Positions 1-7,183 of a DNA stretch of 15,896 nucleotides are shown here, piece by piece. The position numbers and the translations under genes were made by a program. A model generated the notes under the pieces. That model saw only the letters and a list, made by a program, of their open reading frames with translations. It did no database searches and was not told the origin of the DNA. How positions within the stretch are numbered: position 1 is the stretch's first letter; every line of letters starts with the position of its first letter. This DNA comes from CAZXEU01 sp964639665 (GTDB lineage: Bacteria; Bacteroidota; Rhodothermia; Rhodothermales; Bin80), in the NCBI GenBank assembly GCA_964639665.1, contig CAZXEU010000215.1, positions 1 through 15,896 on the forward strand, read 5' to 3'.

Positions 1-162
1 GTTCCCGGAAAAGCAGATCACGCGGTCAAAGCCGGCGTCGGCGACCTGCACTATGCGTTCCCGGTAGCCGGCAACCACGAATGGCTGATTGCCGGCTACC
101 GGGAACGCATAGTGCAGGTCGCCGACGCCGGCTTTGACCGCGTGATCTGCTTTTCCGGGAAC
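1..162. repeat. Perfect 74-bp inverted repeat (fold-back) at the left end
   Basis: Bases 1-74 are the exact reverse complement of bases 89-162, separated by a 14-base spacer (75-88). The right arm lies in frame within the hydroxypyruvate isomerase gene and encodes family-like sequence (GYRERI, then VICFSGN). The left arm is therefore the same coding sequence turned back on itself. A perfect long palindrome placed exactly at a contig end, one arm being ordinary coding sequence, is typical of a chimeric read, multiple-displacement amplification or an assembly artefact. A real hairpin element is less likely. Sequence before about base 75 should not be trusted as the true upstream region. Confidence 0.95.
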
Positions 163-624
163 CGCAGGGGAATAGATGACGAGACCGGCCTAGAGAACTG
201 CGCTGAGGGTCTGAGACACATCATCGGCGACGCCGAACGGGCAGGCGTAACGGTCTGCATGGAGCTGCTCAACAGCAAGGTCGACCACGCGGATTACCAA
301 TGCGACCGCACGCCTTGGGGAGTGGAGCTTTGCGAACGCGTGGGCTCGGAACACTTCAAGTTGCTTTACGACATTTACCATATGCAGATCATGGAGGGCG
401 ACGTTATCAGGACCATCCGCGATAACCACGCCTACATCGGGCACTACCATACCGGCGGCAACCCCGGCCGGAATGAAATCGACGACACGCAGGAGCTCAA
501 TTACCGGGCCATCATGCACGCCATCGTGGAGACCGGCTACACGGGACATGTCGGCCAGGAGTTTATTCCTGCTCGGACGCCTCTGGTGTCATTGCGGCAG
601 GCCATAGCCATCTGCGACGTCTAG
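73..624 (+). CDS. hyi: Hydroxypyruvate isomerase, 5'-truncated
   Basis: TIM-barrel enzyme of the Hyi family, which interconverts hydroxypyruvate and tartronate semialdehyde in the cytoplasm. About 183 C-terminal residues are present; E. coli Hyi has 258, so roughly the first 75 are missing. The frame stays open to base 1, but bases 1-74 are the fold-back arm and do not give family-like sequence. Credible homology starts near NHEWLIAGYRERI. An internal GTG at 112 is not the true start. Conserved elements include VICFSGNR, the CMELLNSKVDH strand with the likely metal/catalytic Glu (codon 262-264), LLYDIYHMQIMEGD with a metal-ligand Asp (370-372), HTGGNPGRNEID, and GQEFIP with the second catalytic Glu (559-561). 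All key residues of the visible part are intact. It ends just upstream of a second TIM-barrel gene, probably in the same operon. Confidence 0.9.
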   Translation, partial: NHEWLIAGYRERIVQVADAGFDRVICFSGNRRGIDDETGLENCAEGLRHIIGDAERAGVTVCMELLNSKVDHADYQCDRTPWGVELCERVGSEHFKLLYDIYHMQIMEGDVIRTIRDNHAYIGHYHTGGNPGRNEIDDTQELNYRAIMHAIVETGYTGHVGQEFIPARTPLVSLRQAIAICDV

Positions 625-654
625 CCAGTGCGCCAACCTCTGACCACGCCTACC

Positions 655-1548
655 ATGGATCGCAGACACTTTGTAAAGACGGCAGCAGCCGGAACACTCG
701 GATTCGTGCCGGTTGCGTCTACTTCTCCGAGGAGCGCATTCAATTTGAAGTATGCTCCGCACTTCGGCATGTTCAAGCACCATGCAGGCGAGGACCTGGT
801 GGATCAGATCCTGTTCGCCGCTGACCAGGGCTTCACGGCCTGGGAAGATAACGGCATGAAGGGGCGAAGCGTGGAGACCCAGGAGCGGATTGCGAATGCA
901 ATGGCGCAGCGCAGCATGCAGATGGGCGTGTTTGTTGCCCATACTATTTCGTGGCAGGAGGCCAATCTCGCAAGCGGCAGCGCCGATGCAAGGCAGCAGT
1001 TCCTGAACGAAATAGGGGAGTCCGTGGAAGTTGCAAAGCGGGTCAATGCAACCTGGATGACCGTCGTGCCGGGCCACGTCGATCTCAGGCTGGATATGGG
1101 CTACCAGACCGTGAACGTGGTGGAGGCGCTGCGCGGGGCTTGCGATATACTGGAGCCGCATGGATTGGTCATGGTGCTGGAGCCGCTGAATCCGAGAAAT
1201 CACCCCGGTCTGTTCCTGACGAAGATTCCGCAAGTCTACGAGATTTGCAGGGCCGTTGACAGCCCTGCGTGCAAGATTCTGAACGACCTGTACCACCAGC
1301 AGATCACGGAAGGAAACCTGATTCCGAACATCGATGCCGCGTGGGAGGAAATCGCCTATTTCCAGATTGGCGACAATCCGGGGCGCAAGGAGCCGACTAC
1401 CGGGGAAATCAACTACCTCAACGTATTCAAGCACATCCACGAGAAAGGCTTCAGCGGTGTGCTGGGCATGGAACACGGCAACATGATGCCCGGCAAGGAA
1501 GGAGAGACCGCTCTTATTGAGGCCTACCGGCAGGTGGACAGCTTCTAG
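655..1548 (+). CDS. Tat-exported hydroxypyruvate isomerase-like TIM-barrel protein
   Basis: A 297-residue sugar isomerase/epimerase-type TIM barrel (AP-endonuclease-2 superfamily). The ATG at 655 is chosen because it begins a twin-arginine signal (MDRRHFVKTAAAG, then a hydrophobic stretch to about residue 22), which implies folded export to the periplasm. A GTG at 628 in the same frame would bury the signal behind nine residues. Likely metal/catalytic positions by alignment with the upstream Hyi are Glu176 (VLEPLN), Asp211 and His214 (LNDLYHQQ), the DNPGRKEP loop near 240-247, and Glu273 (GMEHG). It sits 30 bp after the Hyi stop. It looks like a diverged tandem paralogue that gained or kept an export signal. 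Substrate unknown; aldose/ketose isomerase, epimerase or keto-sugar lyase activity are all possible. No Shine-Dalgarno sequence is evident. Confidence 0.87.
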   Translation: MDRRHFVKTAAAGTLGFVPVASTSPRSAFNLKYAPHFGMFKHHAGEDLVDQILFAADQGFTAWEDNGMKGRSVETQERIANAMAQRSMQMGVFVAHTISWQEANLASGSADARQQFLNEIGESVEVAKRVNATWMTVVPGHVDLRLDMGYQTVNVVEALRGACDILEPHGLVMVLEPLNPRNHPGLFLTKIPQVYEICRAVDSPACKILNDLYHQQITEGNLIPNIDAAWEEIAYFQIGDNPGRKEPTTGEINYLNVFKHIHEKGFSGVLGMEHGNMMPGKEGETALIEAYRQVDSF

Positions 1549-1937
1549 TGCGGAGCCCGCATCCTCACGCTGTGCTCCGGGGCCCATTCGGGGCAGCGGT
1601 GCACCCTATTCCAGTTCCCTTCGTCTTGGCGAATTGAGCCTGCCATTTCCGCAGACGGGCAACCGGCGCTGCTGAACACCTAAGGAGTCGAGCCGACCTC
1701 GCGAAACTGGACTATCAGGCGGAAGGCATTCCACTTCGGATCTGCGTGCGATGCGTTGAATTCCGAATCGGCGCTTGGAGCATGTGCGGACGCTGGAGGT
1801 GCCCCAGGGCAAGGGGTGCATGATGGGTCCAGCACTTGGGCGATCTCTCCAGTTCGCTATTGTCTTGGCCGGTCCGGCAACGGATGGCGCGTTGTGCGCT
1901 TGATCAGTGGGCGCACGAGGCGGAACATCTGCGCGAG
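1549..1937. other. Non-coding stretch between the TIM-barrel and Fic genes
   Basis: About 390 bp with no recognisable gene. Short open frames on both strands have arginine/serine-rich translations with no family resemblance. A small hairpin (TGCGG/CCGCA, loop AGC, 1549-1561) starts at the stop codon of the upstream gene. It is too weak, and has no T-run, to be called a terminator. The Fic promoter probably lies in the last part of this stretch, but I see no convincing -33/-7 pair. Confidence 0.6.
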
Positions 1938-2002
1938 ATGCGGAGAATAAGGGCTGTATTCACCGCATATTATGCGGATATTGCGGCATGTAATCTCCGC
2001 AC
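1938..2002. promoter_or_regulatory. Candidate operator: repeated ATGCGGAGAATA-like sites before the Fic gene
   Basis: A 65-bp tract holds several copies of one 12-mer in both orientations: ATGCGGAGAATA (1938-1949, forward), ATGCGGTGAATA (1957-1968, reverse), ATGCGGATATTG (1972-1983, forward), TTGCGGCATGTA (1981-1992, forward, degenerate) and GTGCGGAGATTA (1991-2002, reverse). Two of these form a 15-bp palindrome, CCGCATA-T-TATGCGG (1963-1977). The cluster ends 14 bp before the proposed GTG start at 2017. The downstream protein carries a C-terminal winged helix, so autoregulation is a natural reading. The repeats are seen directly; the operator role is inferred. Confidence 0.6.
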
Positions 2003-2016
2003 GGGACTCGAATTCA

Positions 2017-3138
2017 GTGACCTATATACACGAACTATCAGGTTGGCCAGACTTCCGGTGGGATGATTCGGCTCTGACGGAGAAGCTGGCCACCGTCTGC
2101 TACAAGCAGGGCCAGCTGCTCGGTCGCATGGATGGCATCGGATTCGATTTGGGAAACGAAGCCGAACTGCTTACCCTGACGATGGATGTCGTAAAAACCA
2201 GCGAGATTGAAGGTGCAATCCTTGATGGAGACCAAGTACGCTCGTCCATTGCGCGGCGGCTTGGCCTTGATACAGGGGCCCTGGTGGAGTCCGACCGGGA
2301 AGTGGACGGCGTCGTAGCAATGGCGCTTGATGCAACGCGCAGCTATGACCGGCCCCTTACTGCCACGCGGCTGTTTGGCTGGCATGCGGCCCTTTTTCCC
2401 TCCGGGCACTCAGACCTACGTCGGATCGTGGTCGGAGCATGGCGGGATGAACGTTCCGGCCCGATGCAGGTCGTATCCGGAGCCGTCGGACGGGAGCGGG
2501 TTCATTTCCAGGCCCCGACATCGGATCGCATCGAATCTGAGATGGACACGTTTCTGGACTGGTTTGAGCGGCGCGGGGGCAGCCACCCGCTGATTTTTGC
2601 CGCCATCGCACACCTGTGGTTTGTCACGATTCACCCGTTCGAGGACGGAAACGGGCGCATTGCACGGGCCATTGCCGATATGGCGCTGGCTCGATCTGAA
2701 GGCAGTGCGCGGCGCTTTTACAGCATGTCGGCGCAAATCCGGCGGGAGCGCAAAGCGTACTACGGAATCCTTGAACGCACACAGAAAGGCGACCTGGATG
2801 TAACGCTCTGGCTCTACTGGTTCCTTGACTGCCTTGGCCGGGCCCTTGATGGAGCGGATCATGCAGTTGGCGGCGTGCTGCAGAAAGCCCGCTTTTGGCG
2901 AGACTGCGCCCAGGTGCCCTTCAATCCACGCCAGGTGAAAATGCTAAATCGCCTTCTTGACGGATTCGAAGGCAAGATGACATCGTCGAAATGGGCAAGG
3001 ATTGCAAAATGCTCGCCGGACACCGCGCTTCGAGACATCAATGGCCTGATCACGAAGGGAGTGCTCGAAAAAGCGCCGGGCGGAGGCCGCAGTACGGGTT
3101 ATGTGCTTGTTCAGCCGACAGGATCAGGTCGGGTTTGA
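2017..3138 (+). CDS. Fic/DUF4172 family protein (self-inhibited AMPylase type) with C-terminal winged helix
   Basis: A 373-residue Fic protein that probably transfers AMP, or another nucleotide, to a hydroxyl side chain of a target protein. Domains in order: DUF4172 N-terminus (YIHELSGWPDFRWD, residues 3-16); an inhibitory helix with the (S/T)xxxE(G/N) motif as TSEIEG (61-66); the Fic core with the canonical HPFEDGNGRIAR (206-217, catalytic His206); and a winged helix (about 322-365). The N-terminal position of the inhibitory motif makes it a class II Fic, kept off in cis and needing no separate antitoxin gene; none is visible. An ATG at 1972 is in frame but lies inside the repeated-site cluster and adds 15 unlike residues. 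The GTG at 2017 matches where family members begin. The target is unknown. Confidence 0.9.
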   Translation: MTYIHELSGWPDFRWDDSALTEKLATVCYKQGQLLGRMDGIGFDLGNEAELLTLTMDVVKTSEIEGAILDGDQVRSSIARRLGLDTGALVESDREVDGVVAMALDATRSYDRPLTATRLFGWHAALFPSGHSDLRRIVVGAWRDERSGPMQVVSGAVGRERVHFQAPTSDRIESEMDTFLDWFERRGGSHPLIFAAIAHLWFVTIHPFEDGNGRIARAIADMALARSEGSARRFYSMSAQIRRERKAYYGILERTQKGDLDVTLWLYWFLDCLGRALDGADHAVGGVLQKARFWRDCAQVPFNPRQVKMLNRLLDGFEGKMTSSKWARIAKCSPDTALRDINGLITKGVLEKAPGGGRSTGYVLVQPTGSGRV

Positions 3139-3379
3139 AGCAGGTTCCTCCATGGGTTTCCGCTGCGGGGCGCGTGCCGCTGCAGATTGTCCGGGATAAG
3201 GAGAAATGAGCGCAAGACACGGCCCATGGGAGGGAAGCGCTGGCTCCGGCCAGAGTTGCCCGCCTCGGCAGCAATGGGACGAGCCGGGCTCGCTTAACCG
3301 GAATCGACGCACGGAACTCGCCAGCTTGTGCTACATCCAACGCCTGAAGTCTATTCGCCTGCCTATTGGAGTCCTGCTG

Positions 3380-3763
3380 ATGCGCTTTGCAATTCCTTTG
3401 CTACTTGGATTACAGGTGCTCGGATGCGAGACGGGTGTCGAGAGCCTCGTCGCGGAAGAAATCGCAGCGGGGGGCGGCTCTGTTCAAGGCCTCGAAGCCG
3501 CAGAGGCGGCTTCGCATCCGATTACGGTGACATTCACTCGCATGGGCGACAGCATGCACGTAACCGTGATACCTGCCTCCGCGAGTGAGCGGCTGCCTGA
3601 GTTGGTCGCTCTTGATGTTGAATTGACGGCCAAGCTAAGCCAGTACGAAGCAGCTGTAGCACCCCGGCCGCCGGGTGTCATTGTTGCTACGGTCTCTGAC
3701 CTCGGCGATGATGGCACCTCGCCTGTCCGAATACGGGTAACCAGGGCGGACGCAAATCGGTAG
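3380..3763 (+). CDS. Small putative lipoprotein, function unknown
   Basis: A 127-residue protein whose ATG start at 3380 gives a short lipoprotein signal: MR, a hydrophobic run, then lipobox VLGC with Cys16, followed by Glu17. The frame is open further upstream (to about 3206), but that extension is Arg/Pro/Gly-rich, lacks structure and would bury the signal, so I reject it. The mature part has a low-complexity Ala/Glu/Gly stretch (about 20-45) and then alternating hydrophobic residues suggesting a small beta-rich domain (HPITVTFTRMGDSMHVTVIP, later VIVATVSDL and PVRIRVTRA). I recognise no family. It stands alone, about 240 bp after the Fic gene. A periplasmic or membrane-anchored role is inferred only from the lipobox. 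Confidence 0.6.
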   Translation: MRFAIPLLLGLQVLGCETGVESLVAEEIAAGGGSVQGLEAAEAASHPITVTFTRMGDSMHVTVIPASASERLPELVALDVELTAKLSQYEAAVAPRPPGVIVATVSDLGDDGTSPVRIRVTRADANR

Positions 3764-4222
3764 GCATTGGCAATTTGAGGCCGGCCTCCATGTACAGTCA
3801 CTGAACTGACAGGCGGCGCCTGCAGCGTCAAATGCGATGTGCACGCTGGAAGACGGCTACGGCGCAGGGCAGGTCGTCTTGAGTATTATTGCCATTGCAG
3901 GCAGTCTGTAACCGGGAAGCGGCACGCCGGGTTGCGGCCTTGGCCTCGTGCCAGCGGCAGGCATCAGGCTCCGGAGCATGGAATCGTTCTACGCCGTAGC
4001 AATCTTCCGATTCGGACGGAATCAGCCGGTCAAAAGGGGTATGCCGCAAGACAAGGCCTCCTCCTGAATGCAGTTGCGGCGGCACGGCACCAGTCGAGTC
4101 TTGGCTTGGCCGCCCGAACGGGGCACGCCTGGGCTGCCCCTGTGGCCGTGCGAGGCACGAAATGCCCGGGCCTGCGTTGGCGCGAGAATTGCATATGCAT
4201 GGAATCGCAGCCGCTTGTCCGG
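3764..4222. other. Non-coding stretch with two short palindromes
   Basis: About 460 bp between the lipoprotein stop and the stop of the convergent hydrolase gene, with no recognisable protein in any frame. The long plus-strand frame from 3839 runs antisense through the hydrolase gene and has no family-like sequence. Near the lipoprotein end lie a perfect 12-bp palindrome, GAGGCCGGCCTC (3777-3788), and CAGGCG-G-CGCCTG (3810-3822). Neither has a usable loop and T-run, so I do not call a terminator. It may hold decayed sequence. Confidence 0.55.
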
Positions 4223-5077
4223 CTACTCCTCCAGCATGGCTTGCGTAAAGGCCTCGCCGTTGCGCAGTATTTGATAGCGCTGCCCTATTCGCTGAGCCTC
4301 TTCGGCAAATGCATCCGGCGTTGCCGTGTTGAAGGTAAACATGTCGAAGTGGCAGGGAATGACTATCCTCGCGCCAATGGCTTCTGCAAGCCGCGCCGCC
4401 TCGGGTCCGTCCAGGTTCCCCGCCACGCGGCGAGACTCCTCCCGTCCGTTTATGGGGAGAAGAGCAAGGTCGACATTGTGCCTGCGAAGCCGCTCTTCCA
4501 TGCTGCTGTAGAGCATCGTGTCTCCGCTGTGGTAGAGCTTCCATCTCCCGAACTGGACGACGTAGCCGAGAAAGTGGTGGTTTCCCGCGGCGTCGGTGGA
4601 CAGCGATTCGTGGGCGGCCGGTACGGCGGTGAACGTGAAGCCGGCGCTCGTGACGGTGGCACCGTCAGTAAGCCCCACGGGCCAGGCAGGGTCGCACACA
4701 AGCCTTTCGGCGACAAAATTGCGGTTCGCTTCGGGGATGATCAGCTGCATGGACGGATTGACGAGCATAAGCGGCATGAGCGTGGCGCCGTCCAAATGAT
4801 CGGTGTGGTTGTGGCTTGACGTCGCGACATCCACGAAATCAAGCTTCTCGGGAGCAACGACGCGCCGAGTCATGCGCACGTGCGGCTTGTCGGTGGTGCG
4901 ATATTTCTCGGTGAGCGATTCCGACAGGTAGGGATCGAGAAGCACGTGCCGGCCATTCCACTGTAGCAGGAAGCCGCTCTGCCCCAGCCACCAAAGGCGG
5001 AATGCACTCTCCGAATGGGCTGCGCCGCTTCTTACATCCGCGAGAAAGGACGCATCCTTGGCATAGGGTTCTATCAA
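4223..5077 (-). CDS. Metallo-beta-lactamase-fold hydrolase, UlaG-like
   Basis: A 284-residue cytoplasmic MBL-fold enzyme resembling UlaG, the Mn-dependent L-ascorbate-6-phosphate lactonase, and its relatives. Metal-site residues are all present: HNHTDH (His89, His91, Asp93, His94), His156 (PAAHES), Asp186 (YHSGDT) and His243 (PCHFDMF). The GNLDGPEAARLAEAIGA segment (220-236) is also family-like. The start is a TTG at 5077: an in-frame stop lies two codons upstream (5081-5083) and no earlier ATG or GTG exists. It begins 7 bp after the stop of the oxidoreductase gene, so the two are co-transcribed and may be translationally coupled. A lactonase acting after the oxidoreductase is an attractive inference, but the substrate is not evident. 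No signal peptide. Confidence 0.85.
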   Translation of the reverse strand: MIEPYAKDASFLADVRSGAAHSESAFRLWWLGQSGFLLQWNGRHVLLDPYLSESLTEKYRTTDKPHVRMTRRVVAPEKLDFVDVATSSHNHTDHLDGATLMPLMLVNPSMQLIIPEANRNFVAERLVCDPAWPVGLTDGATVTSAGFTFTAVPAAHESLSTDAAGNHHFLGYVVQFGRWKLYHSGDTMLYSSMEERLRRHNVDLALLPINGREESRRVAGNLDGPEAARLAEAIGARIVIPCHFDMFTFNTATPDAFAEEAQRIGQRYQILRNGEAFTQAMLEE

Positions 5078-5084
5078 GGCCTAT

Positions 5085-6293
5085 CTAGGATTTCGGTGCG
5101 AGGCGTTCGTGGACCTTGCCCGTAGCCGGATCCTTGAGTATAAGCTTTACGGCACCGTCAGGCATTCGCTCGCGCTTCATCAGCTGGTAGCCGTCCACCG
5201 TCTCCTGAGCGCTCCCGATGCCTTCTGCAGCGCGCGCTCCCCGCCAGTCGTCGATCTGCACGGGCTCCCACTTCCGGGTTCGGACGGAGCGATAGCAGGC
5301 ATCGATCACGGCATTGACGATGTATCCGTCGTAGAAGGTTTCCCTGGGCTCCCGGCCTGCCTCCATGGAATCGAACATGTCGGTAAACATGTCGATGTAG
5401 CCCAGCTCCACCACCTCATCACCAACGGGGAAGAGCCAGCCGGTTTCCTGGTCCGCCTTTTCTGCCACATAGCCGGTCCCGGCACCGCTGGTGAACACTT
5501 CGAAGCCTGTGCGGAGGAAGTGGTTCAGCCAGATGGTGCCTTCCGTGCCTGCCACCTCATCCCGGAGGTCCATGCCGCCCCGAAACGTCCAGCTGACCTC
5601 GAACTGTCCCATTGCACCATTCTCAAAGCGGATGAGGCCGATGCCGTTGTCTTCTGCATCAATGGGATGCACGAGCGTGTCGGCCCAGCACATGACTTCG
5701 ACCGGCCGGATGTCCTTGCCAATGAAGCTTCGCACGATCTCTATGCAGTGGCAGCCCAGGTCCACGATCGCTCCGCCTCCAGCCAGTTCCATGTCCCAGA
5801 ACCAGCTGCTGTGGGGGCCGCTGTGTGTCTCGCGAGAACGCGCCCATAGTACCTTGCCCAGTGCACCACTTCGAACCGACTCCAGCGCCTTGAGGGTTTT
5901 GGGCGTATAGACCAGGTCTTCCAGGTAACCGGCAAAAATGCCGGAGTCCTCTACGATGTCAAGAATGCGTTTCGCCTCCGCTGCCGTGCGCGCCAAAGGC
6001 TTGGTGCACAGCACGGCCTTGCCCGCCTCCGCGCAGAGCCTTACGGCGCGCTCGTGTAGATGATTGGGCAGCCCGATGATTACTATGTCCGTGTCCGGGT
6101 GCCGGATCGCGCCAGCCATGTCCGTAATCCAGTGAGGAATACTCCACTTTTCCGCAAAGGCTCGGGCCTTCGTCTCGTCCCTCGAATAGACCATCCGAAC
6201 GCGGTCGCGGCCTCTTTGGCCGTGCAGTGACATGGTGTAGAATAGCCCGATCAGTCCTGTGCCGAGCATCGTAATGTTGCGGGATCGTTCCAT
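5085..6293 (-). CDS. Gfo/Idh/MocA family oxidoreductase
   Basis: A 402-residue NAD(P)-dependent sugar oxidoreductase. The N-terminal Rossmann fold starts at once with ITMLGTGLIG (glycine motif 11-16). The EKP-type signature appears as CTKPLA (96-101), with Lys98 the likely catalytic lysine. The C-terminal substrate domain has AGGGAIVDLGCHCIEIV (171-187), in which His182 is the expected catalytic-region histidine. The family oxidises or reduces cyclic polyols, sugars and sugar phosphates, often giving keto-sugars or lactones. There is no Tat or Sec signal, so it is cytoplasmic, unlike many Bacteroidota members. The ATG at 6293 fits the family start. It is the first gene of a two-gene operon with the MBL hydrolase and diverges from the SIS isomerase across about 107 bp. 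The exact substrate cannot be assigned. Confidence 0.9.
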   Translation of the reverse strand: MERSRNITMLGTGLIGLFYTMSLHGQRGRDRVRMVYSRDETKARAFAEKWSIPHWITDMAGAIRHPDTDIVIIGLPNHLHERAVRLCAEAGKAVLCTKPLARTAAEAKRILDIVEDSGIFAGYLEDLVYTPKTLKALESVRSGALGKVLWARSRETHSGPHSSWFWDMELAGGGAIVDLGCHCIEIVRSFIGKDIRPVEVMCWADTLVHPIDAEDNGIGLIRFENGAMGQFEVSWTFRGGMDLRDEVAGTEGTIWLNHFLRTGFEVFTSGAGTGYVAEKADQETGWLFPVGDEVVELGYIDMFTDMFDSMEAGREPRETFYDGYIVNAVIDACYRSVRTRKWEPVQIDDWRGARAAEGIGSAQETVDGYQLMKRERMPDGAVKLILKDPATGKVHERLAPKS

Positions 6294-6400
6294 AGAGGCT
6301 AGCGTTGGCTGGCGCTAAGTTCGTGCGCTGGCTCCCGCGATTCAAGCCTCTGGCGATGGTGGCCCCCGATTATTGCACGCCTCTTCAAATTTGGTCTCGG
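6294..6400. promoter_or_regulatory. Divergent intergenic region, probable promoters for both flanking genes
   Basis: This 107-bp gap separates the oxidoreductase start (minus strand) from the SIS start (plus strand), so promoters for both directions should lie here. A 7-bp inverted pair, AGAGGCT (6294-6300) and AGCCTCT (6345-6351), spans it but is short enough to be chance. I could not identify a convincing Bacteroidota -33/-7 promoter pair. Confidence 0.4.
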
Positions 6401-7183
6401 ATGAGCATGAGTTCTGCAGTCGACTATCTGGCCGCCGCGCAGGCGATTCTGGACAGAATCCGAAATACACAGCTTGGGGCGCTGGAAGAAGCGGCAGAAA
6501 TCTGCTCGAATTCCATTGTGGGCGGAGGACTGGTGCACCTCTTTGGTTCCGGACATTCCCGCATGGCTGTGGAGGAGATGTTTCCGCGCTACGGCAGCTT
6601 CCCCGGATTCCACCCGATTGTCGAGCTCTCCCTGACCTACCATAACACGGTAGTAGGATCAAACGGCCAGCGTCAGGCCATCTTCCTGGAGCGCGTGGAA
6701 GGACTGGGGAAGACCATATTGAAGAATTTCGTCCTCCAGCCTCCGGACAGCTTCATCGTGTTTTCCAATAGCGGCGTCAACGAAGTCGTGGTCGAGGTGG
6801 CCGTCGAAGCCAAGCGCCTGGGGCTTCCGGTCATCTGCGTGGTCTCCCGGGCTCATTGTTCCTCCTCCAAGCCGCGCCATAGCAGCGGACAGCGACTCAT
6901 CGACATTGCAGATGTCGTACTTGACAACGGGACGCCGGCGGGCGATGCGCTTGTGCAGATAGAGGGCCTGGCCGACCTGGTGGGGCCCGGATCGACCATC
7001 GGAGCCGCAGCGCTGGTCAATGCGCTCAAGTGCCTGACGGCAGAAAAGCTGACGCATATGGGCAAGCGCCCCATCGTGCTGACCAGCAGCTACCACATCG
7101 GCGCGCAAGAGAGCGCGCGGCGATTCGACGCGTGCTTCGATGACTACCGTGACCGGGTGCGCCGGGTGTACGGCACGGATTGA
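6401..7183 (+). CDS. SIS-domain protein, putative phosphosugar isomerase (UPF0309-like)
   Basis: A 260-residue SIS (sugar isomerase) domain protein of the UPF0309 type. Family signatures are HLFGSGHSRMAVEEMF (46-61), PIVE (72-75), VFSNSGVNEVVVEVAVEAK (120-138), with the phosphosugar-binding Ser/Thr-rich turn SNSG, RHSSGQRL (159-166) and DNGTPAGDALV (175-185). It probably binds a phosphosugar and isomerises it or senses it; the exact substrate is unknown for the family. The ATG at 6401 (another at 6407) is preferred over an in-frame TTG at 6305, because the extra 32 residues resemble nothing and would fill the divergent promoter region. Its gene faces away from the oxidoreductase/hydrolase operon, which suggests a shared sugar pathway. 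No wHTH domain, so not an RpiR-type regulator. Confidence 0.85.
   Translation: MSMSSAVDYLAAAQAILDRIRNTQLGALEEAAEICSNSIVGGGLVHLFGSGHSRMAVEEMFPRYGSFPGFHPIVELSLTYHNTVVGSNGQRQAIFLERVEGLGKTILKNFVLQPPDSFIVFSNSGVNEVVVEVAVEAKRLGLPVICVVSRAHCSSSKPRHSSGQRLIDIADVVLDNGTPAGDALVQIEGLADLVGPGSTIGAAALVNALKCLTAEKLTHMGKRPIVLTSSYHIGAQESARRFDACFDDYRDRVRRVYGTD

Noticed and set aside
1836..2066. Short plus-strand frame running through the repeated-site cluster
   Set aside because: It overlaps the Fic start in another frame, gives no family-like sequence and crosses the proposed operator.
3206..3379. Upstream extension of the lipoprotein gene to an earlier ATG
   Set aside because: The added 58 residues are Arg/Pro/Gly-rich and would bury the lipobox signal. 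The ATG at 3380 gives a normal lipoprotein N-terminus.
3839..4819. Plus-strand open frame of about 326 codons starting in the non-coding stretch
   Set aside because: Most of it is antisense to the MBL hydrolase gene, which has all its metal ligands. The part before 4223 resembles no protein family.
6305..6400. TTG-started extension of the SIS gene
   Set aside because: The extra 32 residues do not resemble the family and would occupy the divergent promoter region. The ATG at 6401 matches the usual family N-terminus.
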